Shown here: in pieces, positions 42,212 to 51,128 of the stretch | Position numbering within the stretch: the stretch's first letter is position 1 | How the letters are laid out: the number at the start of each line of letters is the position of its first letter | Assembly: GCA_900539625.1 (NCBI GenBank) | Contig: UQCW01000009.1 | Span: 7,415-71,414, forward strand | Length of the DNA: 64,000 bases | Source: an uncultured Prevotella sp. | GTDB taxonomy: Bacteria; Bacteroidota; Bacteroidia; Bacteroidales; Bacteroidaceae | Reading direction: 5' to 3' | Position numbers and translations under genes: made by a program | The notes under the pieces: generated by a model | The model's input: only the letters and a program-made list of their open reading frames with translations | Databases searched by the model: none | What the model was told of the DNA's origin: nothing

Positions 42212-44794
42212 ATGACAGAAATAGAATTCAAAATAGAATATGCCACGCAGTGGGGGGAGATTCTCTGCCTATGCCACAAAACTGCAGGGAGCACCCTACA
42301 ACAGACGATTATGCACACCAGCGACGGACAGATTTGGGAGTGCAGCATCGAGGTCGCCCCGTTTGCCTTGGTGGAATATCACTACACGGTGGCACGGCAA
42401 GAGGATATGAAAACGGTACGCACCATGAGGCAGGGGATTTTCAAACTACTGACGGGCAGAGAGAAGTGCATCGTCGCCCACGATCATTGGGCCGCTAACG
42501 ACATTAACGATGTGTTTCTCCACACGGCTTTTTCAAAATGTGTGTTCAAGGCTGGAGGGGGGAACAAACGACAATGGTCCTCTAATGGGGCAAACACGCT
42601 CTGCCTGCACACGACACCCCCACCGGCAGGCTGCTGGTGGGGGATTGTCGGCAGCAGCGAGACGCTGGGAGAATGGCAGGAAGGCGGCGCAAAGCGTCTC
42701 ACTCAAACTGGTCCTTATGAGTTCTGCACCATGCTGGAGGAGAAAGACGCCATTCGCGGACTGGAGTATAAATATGTGCTTGTCAACGACGATTCGTCGA
42801 AACCCTACGTATGGGAAACAGGAGAGAACAGGGTTTTGCCGCCTCTAAAGGAGGGGGGAAGAATGGTTGTTAACGACGGCGGCGTGCGCATCGCCTGCAC
42901 CCCCTGGCGCGGGGCTGGTGTCGTGATTCCCGTTTTCTCGCTCAGAAGCGATGGCAGCCAGGGTATCGGCGACTTCGGCGACCTGAGGCAGTTTGTCTCA
43001 TGGTCTGCCAGCGTGGGATTTAAATGCGTTCAGATTCTCCCCATCAACGACACGACATCATCTGGAACTTGGCACGACTCATATCCCTACAACGGCATCT
43101 CTGTCTTTGCGCTTCACCCCGTCTATCTCGACCTGAGGGAATGGAAGGACTGGAGCGGTTTTGCACCCTACAAGGAACAGGCTAAAGGAATTAACAGACT
43201 TCCGAAAGCTGACTATGAAGCGGCCTTCGCGCTAAAGATGGATTTTCTCTCAGCGCTTTATCTGGCCTTCGGGGAGGAAATCATGGAGACAAGCGCGTTT
43301 CATGCGTTTTTCGACACCAACGAGAAATGGCTCATCCCCTACGCCTGCTATTGCCGTGAGAAGGCGCAAGCGATTGGACTTGCAGGGGCTGACGACCTGG
43401 CGTTTTTTTACTTCACGCAATTCTTACTCCACAGGCAGATGATGGCAGCGCACGACACGGCGCGACAGTGTGGCGTGATTCTGAAGGGCGACATCCCCAT
43501 CGGGGTATGCGCTGACAGCGTGCCTGCCACCGTTGATTGCCAGCTGTTTCACTTTGACGGTAGTGCGGGAGCGCCGCCCGATGATTTCGCCCGCGAAGGT
43601 CAAAACTGGGGCTTCCCAACTTATAACTGGGAAAACATGGGGAAGGATGGTTACAGATGGTGGAAGGAGCGTTTGAGGAGCATGGGGCAATTTTTCGACG
43701 CCTACCGCATTGACCATGTACTGGGCTTCTTCCGTATATGGGAAATTCCTTCATGCCAGGTGCAGGGGCTGATGGGGCATTTCCGTCCGGCTCTGCCTTT
43801 CAGCGAGAAGGAAATCCATGGATGGGGCTTCCATGCTGACATCGAACGCTACTGCCGTCCCTTTGTGACAAACGCAGAAAGAGAAAGGCTGAAGGAGCAG
43901 TTTCCGCATGCCGATCTCGACCATTTCTTGATACAGGCGGCCGACGATTCTTTCGAACTGCGTGAGCACGTTGACACTCAGCGAAAAATTGCGGGTCTTG
44001 ACTGTGACGAAAAGTTTAAGAAAGCCTTGATGGAGATTGCGGCAGAGGTGCTCTTTATCAAGGATCCTGACGGAGTGGGCTATCACCCGCGCATCATGGG
44101 GCATGAAACGCGTGCGTTCCAGACGCTTGACAACCATTGCCGACAGGCGTTCAACGGCCTCTATGAGGATTTTTTCTACCGGCGCCACAACCAATTTTGG
44201 GCGCAAAAGGCGCTCGAGAAAATGGAGGAAATCATGGTGCCGAGCGGCGACGAAATCATGGATTCCATGCTGCCATGCGCGGAAGACCTCGGAATGGTGC
44301 CCAGCTCTGTAAAGGGCGTGCTGGAACGGCTGCAGATATTGTCGTTGGAAATACAACGCATGCCCAAGAAATTCGGCGTGCGATTTGACAACCTGAAGGA
44401 GAACCCTTACCTCTCTGTAAGCACCATTGCCACCCACGACATGCCGCCCTTCCGACTGTGGTGGCACGAGAACAGAGAAGAGGCGCAGGTTTTCTACCAC
44501 GAGGTGCTCAAGCGCGAAGGAGATGCCCCTGAGGATGCCACACCGGAAATTTGCGAACAGGTTGTCAGCGAACACTTGAAATGCCCCTCTATGCTGTGTG
44601 CCAACAGCCTACAAGACTACATGGCGATTGACGGCGACTTGCGCAACCCATATTATGAAGAGGAACAAATTAATGTGCCCTCTAATCCTAACCAATACTG
44701 GAATTATCGTATGCATCTGACCATTGAGCAACTGGCTGGGGCTTCCTCTTTCAACGAAAAACTGCGTATGCTCATCAAAAGCAGTGGACGCTGA
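42212..44794 (+). CDS. malQ: 4-alpha-glucanotransferase with two N-terminal CBM20 domains
   Basis: An 860-residue GH77 amylomaltase. Two starch-binding CBM20-like domains come first (about 1-100 and 125-220; WGIVGSSETLGEWQEGGAKRL is typical). The catalytic barrel follows, with YRIDHVLGFFRIWEIP (nucleophile Asp), AEDLGMVPSSV (acid/base Glu) and IATHDMPPFRLWW (third Asp). It moves alpha-1,4-glucan chains between maltodextrins in glycogen or maltose use. This longer form with CBM20 domains is the usual Bacteroidetes and plant DPE2 type. ATG 42212 (MTEIEFKIEYATQWG) is chosen because it begins the first CBM20. The ATG at 42113 adds 33 unrelated residues. Confidence 0.93.
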   Translation: MTEIEFKIEYATQWGEILCLCHKTAGSTLQQTIMHTSDGQIWECSIEVAPFALVEYHYTVARQEDMKTVRTMRQGIFKLLTGREKCIVAHDHWAANDINDVFLHTAFSKCVFKAGGGNKRQWSSNGANTLCLHTTPPPAGCWWGIVGSSETLGEWQEGGAKRLTQTGPYEFCTMLEEKDAIRGLEYKYVLVNDDSSKPYVWETGENRVLPPLKEGGRMVVNDGGVRIACTPWRGAGVVIPVFSLRSDGSQGIGDFGDLRQFVSWSASVGFKCVQILPINDTTSSGTWHDSYPYNGISVFALHPVYLDLREWKDWSGFAPYKEQAKGINRLPKADYEAAFALKMDFLSALYLAFGEEIMETSAFHAFFDTNEKWLIPYACYCREKAQAIGLAGADDLAFFYFTQFLLHRQMMAAHDTARQCGVILKGDIPIGVCADSVPATVDCQLFHFDGSAGAPPDDFAREGQNWGFPTYNWENMGKDGYRWWKERLRSMGQFFDAYRIDHVLGFFRIWEIPSCQVQGLMGHFRPALPFSEKEIHGWGFHADIERYCRPFVTNAERERLKEQFPHADLDHFLIQAADDSFELREHVDTQRKIAGLDCDEKFKKALMEIAAEVLFIKDPDGVGYHPRIMGHETRAFQTLDNHCRQAFNGLYEDFFYRRHNQFWAQKALEKMEEIMVPSGDEIMDSMLPCAEDLGMVPSSVKGVLERLQILSLEIQRMPKKFGVRFDNLKENPYLSVSTIATHDMPPFRLWWHENREEAQVFYHEVLKREGDAPEDATPEICEQVVSEHLKCPSMLCANSLQDYMAIDGDLRNPYYEEEQINVPSNPNQYWNYRMHLTIEQLAGASSFNEKLRMLIKSSGR

Positions 44795-44799
44795 CGCCA

Positions 44800-44834
44800 C
44801 ACACACGCGCCGTGTGTGCCGTAAAAATACGGCA
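44800..44834 (+). terminator. Two adjacent hairpins after malQ
   Basis: CACACAC/GTGTGTG (44800-44818) is followed directly by TGCCGTA/TACGGCA with an AAAA loop (44817-44834). They start 6 bases after the malQ stop codon. A U-rich tract is missing, so termination is likely but not certain. Confidence 0.45.
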
Positions 44835-44958
44835 ACCCTGGAATGTTATTTTGAAGTGCAGCCGCTAGATGATTTCCCGTTCAGCGGCGAAAATCATAAA
44901 AACATATAAAAGGCTTTCGTTTTGTGCGGACACGAAGACGGGACTACTATGTTTTTAA

Positions 44959-44966
44959 TATATTTG
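44959..44966 (+). promoter_or_regulatory. -7 box upstream of the small barrel gene
   Basis: TATATTTG matches TAnnTTTG, with the run TTTTTAA before it. A -33 TTTG is not at normal spacing. If used, the transcript of the gene at 45195 has a leader of about 220 bases that includes the hairpin repeat at 45032-45071. Confidence 0.4.
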
Positions 44967-45031
44967 CATGATGAAGTTGTCTAAACTTTTATGAAATTCA
45001 AGATTTGCCTTTATTTTCGAGGCGTTTTGGA

Positions 45032-45071
45032 GCCTTGAAGAAGGAATGTAGCGGGCTACGTGACTGATGAA
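45032..45071. repeat. 40-base hairpin repeat, copy A
   Basis: Matches the module at 45811-45850 at 38 of 40 positions. It begins GCCTTGAAGAAGGA, has the small palindrome GTAGCGGGCTAC in the centre and ends GTGACTGATGAA. It is enclosed by flanking arms GGCGTTTT (45021-45028) and AAAACGCC, so the whole piece can fold back. It lies in the otherwise featureless 400-base gap between malQ and the barrel gene. Confidence 0.75.
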
Positions 45072-45194
45072 GGGTTAAAAAACGCCCCCAAAAAAAGTGA
45101 AGCTTGAATTTAGAAGAGATGAAACTCCAATTCAAATCTTCGTCAGATAAAATTAGACGACTTCAATATTTCAAACGCAACAAAGAAAAATACA

Positions 45195-45674
45195 ATGAAA
45201 AAGATTTTATCTTTTCTGCTGGTGTTCATGACCAGCATGATCTCAGCCCATGCCCAATTTGAAAGGGGGGTGAAATACGTTGGCGCTTCAGCCTCTGGAT
45301 TGGGATTTTCATACAGTTCGAACGAGAAATTCCGCCTCGGACTTGACGCGCATGCGGGCTATTTTATGGCCGACTGCCTCATGCTGAATGCAACGGCAGG
45401 CTACGAACACAAGCGCAATCTTGACGATGTGCGCATTGGTGCTGGCGCACGCTACTATTTCGACCAGTGTGGCATCTATCTCGGCGCTGGAGCTGAATAC
45501 AACCATTTCACCAAGAAAAACAACGACTTGATGATACCGCTCAGTGTTGGATACGCTTTTTTCCTCAACCAGTTTATCACGCTGGAACCTTCCTTGTATT
45601 ACAAGATGAGCCTGCACGACTTCGGAGGAAACTCCACGTTTGGCGCAAGCATCGGCTTGGGTGTCTATTTCTAA
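45195..45674 (+). CDS. Small outer-membrane beta-barrel protein
   Basis: A 159-residue protein with a signal peptide (MKKILSFLLVFMTSMISAHAQ) and about eight amphipathic strands (FRLGLDAHAGYFMADCLMLNATAGYEH, ARYYFDQCGIYLGAGAEYNHF). It ends with an aromatic residue (GLGVYF), as barrel proteins do. It resembles small OmpA-like or OmpW-like porin-family barrels of Bacteroidetes. No specific function can be assigned. It has a long leader containing a repeat and is followed by palindromic repeat copy 4. Confidence 0.72.
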   Translation: MKKILSFLLVFMTSMISAHAQFERGVKYVGASASGLGFSYSSNEKFRLGLDAHAGYFMADCLMLNATAGYEHKRNLDDVRIGAGARYYFDQCGIYLGAGAEYNHFTKKNNDLMIPLSVGYAFFLNQFITLEPSLYYKMSLHDFGGNSTFGASIGLGVYF

Positions 45675-45753
45675 AAGACGATATGAAAGATGCTGGCGAA
45701 ACGAAAATCATTACGACGGCAGCATCTACTAAATTACGTAAACAGGATTGTTA

Positions 45754-45941
45754 AGTAGGTGTTCAGAATTAGTTTAGGTTGAATTGTCGTATTATTTTGT
45801 TCCTACAGTTGCCTTGAAGAAGGAGCGTAGCGGGCTACGTGACTGATGAAAGACAGCTGTAGGGGCAAAAGAATACGGCAAGGCAATATCAGAAAGGTTC
45901 TCCCCTGCATGGATACTATAAAATAATTTTGAATACCTACT
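45754..45941 (+). repeat. Palindromic intergenic repeat, copy 4, carrying a second hairpin module (5' of thiL)
   Basis: The left arm AGTAGGTGTTCAGAATTAG and the right arm TAATTTTGAATACCTACT are inverted. The right half shares CCCCTGCATGGATA with copy 2 and GGCAAGGCAATATCA (45877-45891) with copy 1. In the middle sits copy B of the 40-base hairpin module (45811-45850), flanked by its own arms (CCTACAG...CTGTAGG and CGTATT...AATACG). The thiL start lies 33 bases beyond the right arm. No gene inside. Confidence 0.8.
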
Positions 45942-45973
45942 TAATAAAGCGCTACATATACACAAATCAAAAC

Positions 45974-47038
45974 ATGTCAAGAACTGAAATATCCACCCTC
46001 GGCGAATTTGGCCTTATTGAACATCTCACGAGAGGGCTGGCTTCCTCTAACGCTTCAACAAAGAAGGGCGTTGGCGACGACTGCGCCGTGCTCGACTATT
46101 CAAACTGCGGCAGCAAGTTGCGCACACTCATCACGAGCGACATGCTCATGGAAGGCATCCATTTTGACCTGGTGTACACCCCGCTCAAGCATCTGGGATA
46201 TAAAGCCGCCATGGTTAATCTCTCCGACGTTTATGCTATGAACGGCACGCCCCGACAAATGACGGTCAATCTGGCCATTTCACGTCGGTTCTCCATCGAA
46301 GATATCGACGACCTATATGCCGGCATACGCATGGCCTGCAAGAAACACAATGTAGACATCGTCGGTGGCGACACAACATCATCATTGACGGGCTTGGCCA
46401 TCAGCATCACCTGCATCGGAGAAGTGCAAGAGGACGACATCATATACAGAAACGGAGCGCACGACACTGACCTCATCTGCGTGAGCGGAAATCTGGGCGC
46501 CGCTTATATGGGACTGCAACTGATGGAGCGCGAGAAAGCCGTGTTTGAATCGCAGGTTGCAAAAAACAAAGAAGCTGCGATTCAACCTGATTTCAGCGGA
46601 CGCGAATATCTCCTGGAAAGGTTGCTCAAGCCGGAAGCACGACGCGACATTGTTGAGAATATGCGCAATCAAGGCATACACCCGACAGCCATGATGGACA
46701 TCAGCGACGGACTTTCATCGGAACTGAGACACATCTGCAAACAGTCGGGCACGGGGTGCAGAATATATGAAGAACGAATTCCTGTTGACTATCAAACGGC
46801 CGTCACTGCCGAAGAATTCAACATGAACGTAACGACATGTGCGTTAAACGGAGGGGACGATTACGAACTGCTCTTCACCGTGCCTTTGACCGAACACGAG
46901 CTGGTTGAATCCATGAACGACGTTAAAGTCATCGGATACGTCACCAAGGCGGAATTGGGATGCGCACTCGTTTCACGTGACGGACAAGAATTCGAACTGA
47001 AGGCACAGGGATGGAATCCGCTCAAGGAAGACAAATAA
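45974..47038 (+). CDS. thiL: Thiamine-monophosphate kinase
   Basis: A 354-residue enzyme that phosphorylates thiamine monophosphate to the active cofactor. Signatures are GVGDDCAVLDYSN (N-terminal Mg/ATP loop), TSDMLMEGIHFDL, HNVDIVGGDTTSS and MMDISDGLSSELRHI. The start 45974 (MSRTEISTLGEFGLIEHLTRG) matches the family. The ATG at 45929 lies inside the palindromic repeat and is rejected. ThiDP made here is the cofactor of MenD. Confidence 0.94.
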   Translation: MSRTEISTLGEFGLIEHLTRGLASSNASTKKGVGDDCAVLDYSNCGSKLRTLITSDMLMEGIHFDLVYTPLKHLGYKAAMVNLSDVYAMNGTPRQMTVNLAISRRFSIEDIDDLYAGIRMACKKHNVDIVGGDTTSSLTGLAISITCIGEVQEDDIIYRNGAHDTDLICVSGNLGAAYMGLQLMEREKAVFESQVAKNKEAAIQPDFSGREYLLERLLKPEARRDIVENMRNQGIHPTAMMDISDGLSSELRHICKQSGTGCRIYEERIPVDYQTAVTAEEFNMNVTTCALNGGDDYELLFTVPLTEHELVESMNDVKVIGYVTKAELGCALVSRDGQEFELKAQGWNPLKEDK

Positions 47039-47115
47039 CCAGGCAACCCAACAGGATTGGAAACACCCCACGTCTGCGATTTCACCGTGACGCGAAGGAA
47101 CATCGAATAAAATCC

Positions 47116-47146
47116 TTGTGAAGTACAACAAAAATAGGTAACTTTG
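47116..47146 (+). promoter_or_regulatory. Promoter of pheS
   Basis: TTG (47116-47118), a 20-base spacer and TAACTTTG (47139-47146), close to the consensus TTTG-N19-TAnnTTTG. It lies 74 bases before the pheS start. Confidence 0.65.
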
Positions 47147-47219
47147 CAGTCAAACTGGTATCCCAGAAGAAATCTGAGAACCGAAAATCAACCCCCAAAA
47201 GATAATCAGAAATTAACAC

Positions 47220-48239
47220 ATGATAGAGAAAATCAATGATTTGCTTGCCGAAGTCGGTACTTTGACAGCGAACGATGAAAAGGAATTAGAAGCATTACGT
47301 ATCAAATACCTCAGCAAAAAGGGTGTAATGAACGAGTTGATGACCGCCTTCCGCGATGTACCAGGCGACCAGAAACGCGAATTGGGACAGAAGCTCAACA
47401 CGCTAAAAAATGCCTTACAGGACAAAATCAACGGATTGAGACTCGCATTGTCCACTAAAGACAACAACCACGATGACCTTGACTTGACACGCACGCCCTA
47501 CCCCATAAAGGTGGGGACACGCCATCCGCTATCAATCGTGAAAAGCGAAATCATTGACATCTTCTCCCGCTTGGGATTTTCTCTTGCAGACGGACCAGAA
47601 ATCGAAGATGACTGGCACGTGTTTTCTTCCATGAACTTCCCTGAAGACCATCCGGCACGCGACATGCAGGACACTTTCTTCGTTGAACAGCACCCCGACA
47701 TTGTCCTCCGCACCCACACCAGTTCTATCCAGAGCCGTGTCATGGAAACAACCGAACCGCCCATCCGTGTGATTTGTCCGGGACGCGTTTACAGAAACGA
47801 AGCCATCTCGGCACGCGCCCATTGCTTCTTCCATCAGATTGAAGGTCTGTATATAGACAAGGACGTCTCGTTTACCGACCTGAAGCAAGTGTTGCTCACC
47901 TTCGCACGCGAAATGTTTGGAGCAGACACGAAAATCCGTCTTCGCCCCTCTTACTTCCCGTTTACAGAGCCAAGCGCAGAAATGGACATTTCCTGCAATA
48001 TCTGCGGCGGGAAGGGCTGCGCATTCTGTAAGCAAACAGGATGGGTGGAAATTCTCGGTTGCGGCATGGTGGACCCCAATGTGCTTGAAGCCAATGGCAT
48101 TGACAGCAAGAAATACAAGGGATATGCTTTCGGCATGGGCGTTGAGCGCATCACAAACCTGAAATATCAGGTCAAGGATTTACGACTGTTCTCTGAAAAC
48201 GACATCCGCTTCCTGGATGAATTCATGGCAGCAAACTAA
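47220..48239 (+). CDS. pheS: Phenylalanyl-tRNA synthetase alpha subunit
   Basis: A 339-residue class-II synthetase subunit. The N-terminal coiled coil (about 1-85) contacts tRNA. The catalytic part has HPLSIVKSEIIDIFSRLGFSLADGPEIEDDWHVF, the motif-2 loop RVYRNEAISARAHCFFHQIEGL, and motif 3 GYAFGMGVERITNLKY. A CxxC-x5-CxxC-like group (CNICGGKGCAFCKQ) in the middle could bind zinc and is seen in many PheS proteins. pheT is not adjacent, so the two subunits are encoded apart, as in some Bacteroidetes. Confidence 0.96.
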   Translation: MIEKINDLLAEVGTLTANDEKELEALRIKYLSKKGVMNELMTAFRDVPGDQKRELGQKLNTLKNALQDKINGLRLALSTKDNNHDDLDLTRTPYPIKVGTRHPLSIVKSEIIDIFSRLGFSLADGPEIEDDWHVFSSMNFPEDHPARDMQDTFFVEQHPDIVLRTHTSSIQSRVMETTEPPIRVICPGRVYRNEAISARAHCFFHQIEGLYIDKDVSFTDLKQVLLTFAREMFGADTKIRLRPSYFPFTEPSAEMDISCNICGGKGCAFCKQTGWVEILGCGMVDPNVLEANGIDSKKYKGYAFGMGVERITNLKYQVKDLRLFSENDIRFLDEFMAAN

Positions 48240-48503
48240 AATCGCATATTAGGAAACTGGACAGAAGCAAGCGTGCATTGACAAAAGGTATGCAAATGCG
48301 CAAAAAAGATATTGCAGCCTGCATTATGAAAATTAGAGAAGATGCTCCATCGTATCTATATATACCCTATCAGTTAATTACACGTAACATAAGCCGTTCC
48401 CACGAAATTTTCAAATAAACATAGCACCTTCGTTTTAGCCTGCCAAGCGGGGTAAACGGAGGTGTTTTCAATTTCTGGCATAAGCCACAGACAGACCACC
48501 ACT

Positions 48504-49433
48504 ATGGAGAAATTCAATCTACATGTGCTTGGATGCGGCAGCGCACAACCCACCTTGCGCCACCACCAGACATCGCAGGTGCTCAATATTCATGAAAAGC
48601 TTTTCATGATTGATTGCGGCGAGGGCACACAACAACAACTGAGAACCACACATCTGAGTTTCTCACGTCTGAACCATATTTTCATTTCGCATCTTCACGG
48701 CGACCATTGTTTCGGGCTCATCGGCTTGATTTCCACTTTTTCGCTGCTCGGACGCACAAAAAGTCTGCACGTGTATGCCCCTTCTGAATTGGAAGGACTT
48801 ATGAGGCCGCAATTGCAGTTTTTCTGTAATGGCATCATGGCATTCGACGTCGTGTTCCATCCCTTCAGCACAAAGAAAGGGGCCGTTATCTATGAAGATA
48901 GGACCATATCGGTGGAAACCATACCGCTACGACACCGGATGCCCTGCTGCGGATTTATCTTCCGCGAGAAACCAGCACTGCCCCACATCAAGCGCGACAT
49001 GATCGACTACCTGGGCATCCCCCACTTCGAAATCAATCGGATCAAACTGGGAGGTGATTGGACGAAAGCAGACGGTACCGTCGTTCCCCACCACATGCTG
49101 GTTACTCCTCCACGCGCCGCGCGAAGTTATGCCTACCTCTCAGACACGGCCTTCCTGCCGGAACGTGCTCCCTTGATTAAAAACGTATCGGTGCTGTTTC
49201 ATGAAGCCACTTTCGCCACGTCTGCCGCCGCCCGCGCCACCCAAACAATGCACTCCACAGCAGCACAGGCAGCACAGATGGCAAAACTGGCCAACTGCGG
49301 TAAACTCATAATTGGGCATTTCTCGTCGCGCTACGAGAATGAGGACATCCTGCTGGAGGAAAGTCGCGAGATTTTTCCCAACACAATGCTTGCCTACGAG
49401 GGAATGCAACTTGAAATCGGCAACGAACAATAG
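48504..49433 (+). CDS. rnz: Ribonuclease Z
   Basis: A 309-residue metallo-beta-lactamase-fold nuclease that trims tRNA 3' ends. The zinc motif is ISHLHGDHCFGL, and later ligands are in LSDTAFLPE, HEATF and IIGHFSSRYEN. Start 48504 (MEKFNLHVLGCGSAQPT) fits the family. An ATG at 48462 adds 14 residues. The 264-base gap before it contains no gene I can support. Confidence 0.94.
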   Translation: MEKFNLHVLGCGSAQPTLRHHQTSQVLNIHEKLFMIDCGEGTQQQLRTTHLSFSRLNHIFISHLHGDHCFGLIGLISTFSLLGRTKSLHVYAPSELEGLMRPQLQFFCNGIMAFDVVFHPFSTKKGAVIYEDRTISVETIPLRHRMPCCGFIFREKPALPHIKRDMIDYLGIPHFEINRIKLGGDWTKADGTVVPHHMLVTPPRAARSYAYLSDTAFLPERAPLIKNVSVLFHEATFATSAAARATQTMHSTAAQAAQMAKLANCGKLIIGHFSSRYENEDILLEESREIFPNTMLAYEGMQLEIGNEQ

Positions 49434-49485
49434 GCACAACCGACAACATTTGAAACAAATAGTTCGTCATTTCCAACGATTTTCG

Positions 49486-49493
49486 TAACTTTG
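49486..49493 (+). promoter_or_regulatory. -7 box of the proS promoter
   Basis: TAACTTTG, followed by CG, 22 bases before the proS start. It is identical to the pheS and tsaB boxes. The -33 region is weak. Confidence 0.55.
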
Positions 49494-49515
49494 CGACAAA
49501 TAAATAAAAGCAAAT

Positions 49516-51000
49516 ATGGCTAAAGAACTCAAAAATCTTACAAAAAGAAGCACAGACTATTCTAAATGGTATAACGAATTGGTTGTCAAGGCCGATTTGG
49601 CAGAACAGGCAGACGTTCGCGGCTGCATGGTAATTAAACCTTATGGTTATGCGATTTGGGAAACTATCCAGCAGGAATTAGACAAGCGATTCAAATCAAC
49701 AGGCGTTCAAAACGTATATTTCCCTCTCCTCATCCCCAAAAGTTTTCTTTCCAAAGAAGCAGAACATGTGGAAGGATTTGCAAAAGAATGCGCCGTTGTC
49801 ACCCACTATCGTTTGAAGGCCAATCCGGAAGGTGACGGCGTGGTGGTTGATCCAGCAGCAAAACTGGAAGAAGAACTGATTATTCGCCCGACATCAGAAA
49901 CCACCATTTGGAACACTTACCGCAAATGGATTCACTCATGGAGAGACCTTCCCTTGTTGTGCAACCAATGGTGTAACGTGATGCGTTGGGAAATGCGCAC
50001 CCGTTTGTTCTTGCGCACCAGCGAATTTTTGTGGCAGGAAGGACATACGGCACACGCCACTAAAGAAGAGGCTGAGGCACGTGCAAAACAGATGCTTGAC
50101 GTTTACGCCGATTTTGCAAAAGACATTTTAGCCATTCCAGTAGTTCGCGGCGTCAAGAGCGCAACAGAGCGTTTTGCAGGCGCACTTGACACATACACAA
50201 TTGAAGCCATGATGCAGGATGGCAAAGCGCTCCAAAGCGGAACAAGCCACTTCCTCGGTCAGAACTTCGGCCGCGCTTTCAACGTGCAGTTTGTTGACAA
50301 AAACAACAAGATGGACTATGCCTGGGCCACCAGCTGGGGCGTCAGCACCCGTTTGATGGGCGCGTTGATTATGACACACTCAGACGACAACGGTTTGGTA
50401 CTTCCTCCACACGTCGCTCCAATACAGGTGGTCATTGTTCCCATTTATAAGGGAGAAGACGAATTGCAGGCACTTGATGAAAAACTGGGCGGTCTGAGAG
50501 ACCGTTTGCAGGCGATGGGCATTCGTGTGAAATACGATAATGCAGACAACAAGCGCCCCGGATTTAAATTTGCCGACTACGAATTGAAGGGTGTTCCTGT
50601 CAGAGTCGTCATGGGAGGCAGAGACCTGGAAAACGGCACCGTTGAAATCATGCGTCGCGACACGCTCGAAAAGGAAACCGTTTCTTATGAAGGCATTGAA
50701 GACCACATAAAAAATCTGCTTGAGGAAATGCAACAAAACATCTTTAAGAAGGCTGAGACATTCCTCAACAACAATATCTTCCCTTGCGACAATTACGAAG
50801 AGTTTAAGGAGAGAGTCAAAAACGGCGGTTTCTATCTCTGTCCTTGGGATGGAACGCCTGAAACTGAAGCACAGATCAAGGCCGACACGCAAGCAACCAT
50901 CCGCTGCGTGCCTTACGGATTCAGCCAGGAAAATCTGGGAAATGACATGGTCAGTGGAAAACCTGCCACATGCCGTGTCATTGTGGCCCGCAGCTATTAA
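49516..51000 (+). CDS. proS: Prolyl-tRNA synthetase, eukaryote/archaeon-like type
   Basis: A 494-residue class-II synthetase of the short ProS form without the bacterial editing insert. Motif 2 is RPTSETTIWNTYRKWIHSWRDLPLLCNQWCNVMRWEMRTRLFLRTSEFLWQEGHTAHAT (spread over about 60 residues), and motif 3 is WATSWGVSTRLMGALIMTHSDDNGLVLPP. The C-terminal zinc-type domain ends in RSY, as expected (the terminal Tyr is conserved in this class). The N-terminus KRSTDYSKWYNELVVKADLAE is diagnostic. Confidence 0.96.
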   Translation: MAKELKNLTKRSTDYSKWYNELVVKADLAEQADVRGCMVIKPYGYAIWETIQQELDKRFKSTGVQNVYFPLLIPKSFLSKEAEHVEGFAKECAVVTHYRLKANPEGDGVVVDPAAKLEEELIIRPTSETTIWNTYRKWIHSWRDLPLLCNQWCNVMRWEMRTRLFLRTSEFLWQEGHTAHATKEEAEARAKQMLDVYADFAKDILAIPVVRGVKSATERFAGALDTYTIEAMMQDGKALQSGTSHFLGQNFGRAFNVQFVDKNNKMDYAWATSWGVSTRLMGALIMTHSDDNGLVLPPHVAPIQVVIVPIYKGEDELQALDEKLGGLRDRLQAMGIRVKYDNADNKRPGFKFADYELKGVPVRVVMGGRDLENGTVEIMRRDTLEKETVSYEGIEDHIKNLLEEMQQNIFKKAETFLNNNIFPCDNYEEFKERVKNGGFYLCPWDGTPETEAQIKADTQATIRCVPYGFSQENLGNDMVSGKPATCRVIVARSY

Positions 51001-51011
51001 TCAATAAGAAG

Positions 51012-51058
51012 GCAGGTGGGCAGAACTCTTTTTGAAAAGAGTTCCGACACTTGCCTGC
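51012..51058 (+). terminator. Terminator after proS
   Basis: GCAGGTG...GAACTCTTTT and AAAAGAGTTC...CTTGCCTGC form a long imperfect hairpin starting 11 bases after the stop. A second small hairpin (AGCTACCTCCTT/AAGGTGGCGGCT, 51072-51099) follows with an A-run loop. Confidence 0.6.
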
Positions 51059-51128
51059 TCATTTAATGAAGAAGCTACCTCCTTAAAAAAAAGGTGGCGG
51101 CTAGCCTCCAATTTATCATCATCCTTAT

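Noticed and set aside
48290..48418. Small open frame of 42 codons between pheS and rnz (begins MQMRKKDIAACIM)
   Set aside because: No recognisable family, no promoter and no clear ribosome site; too short to support from sequence alone.
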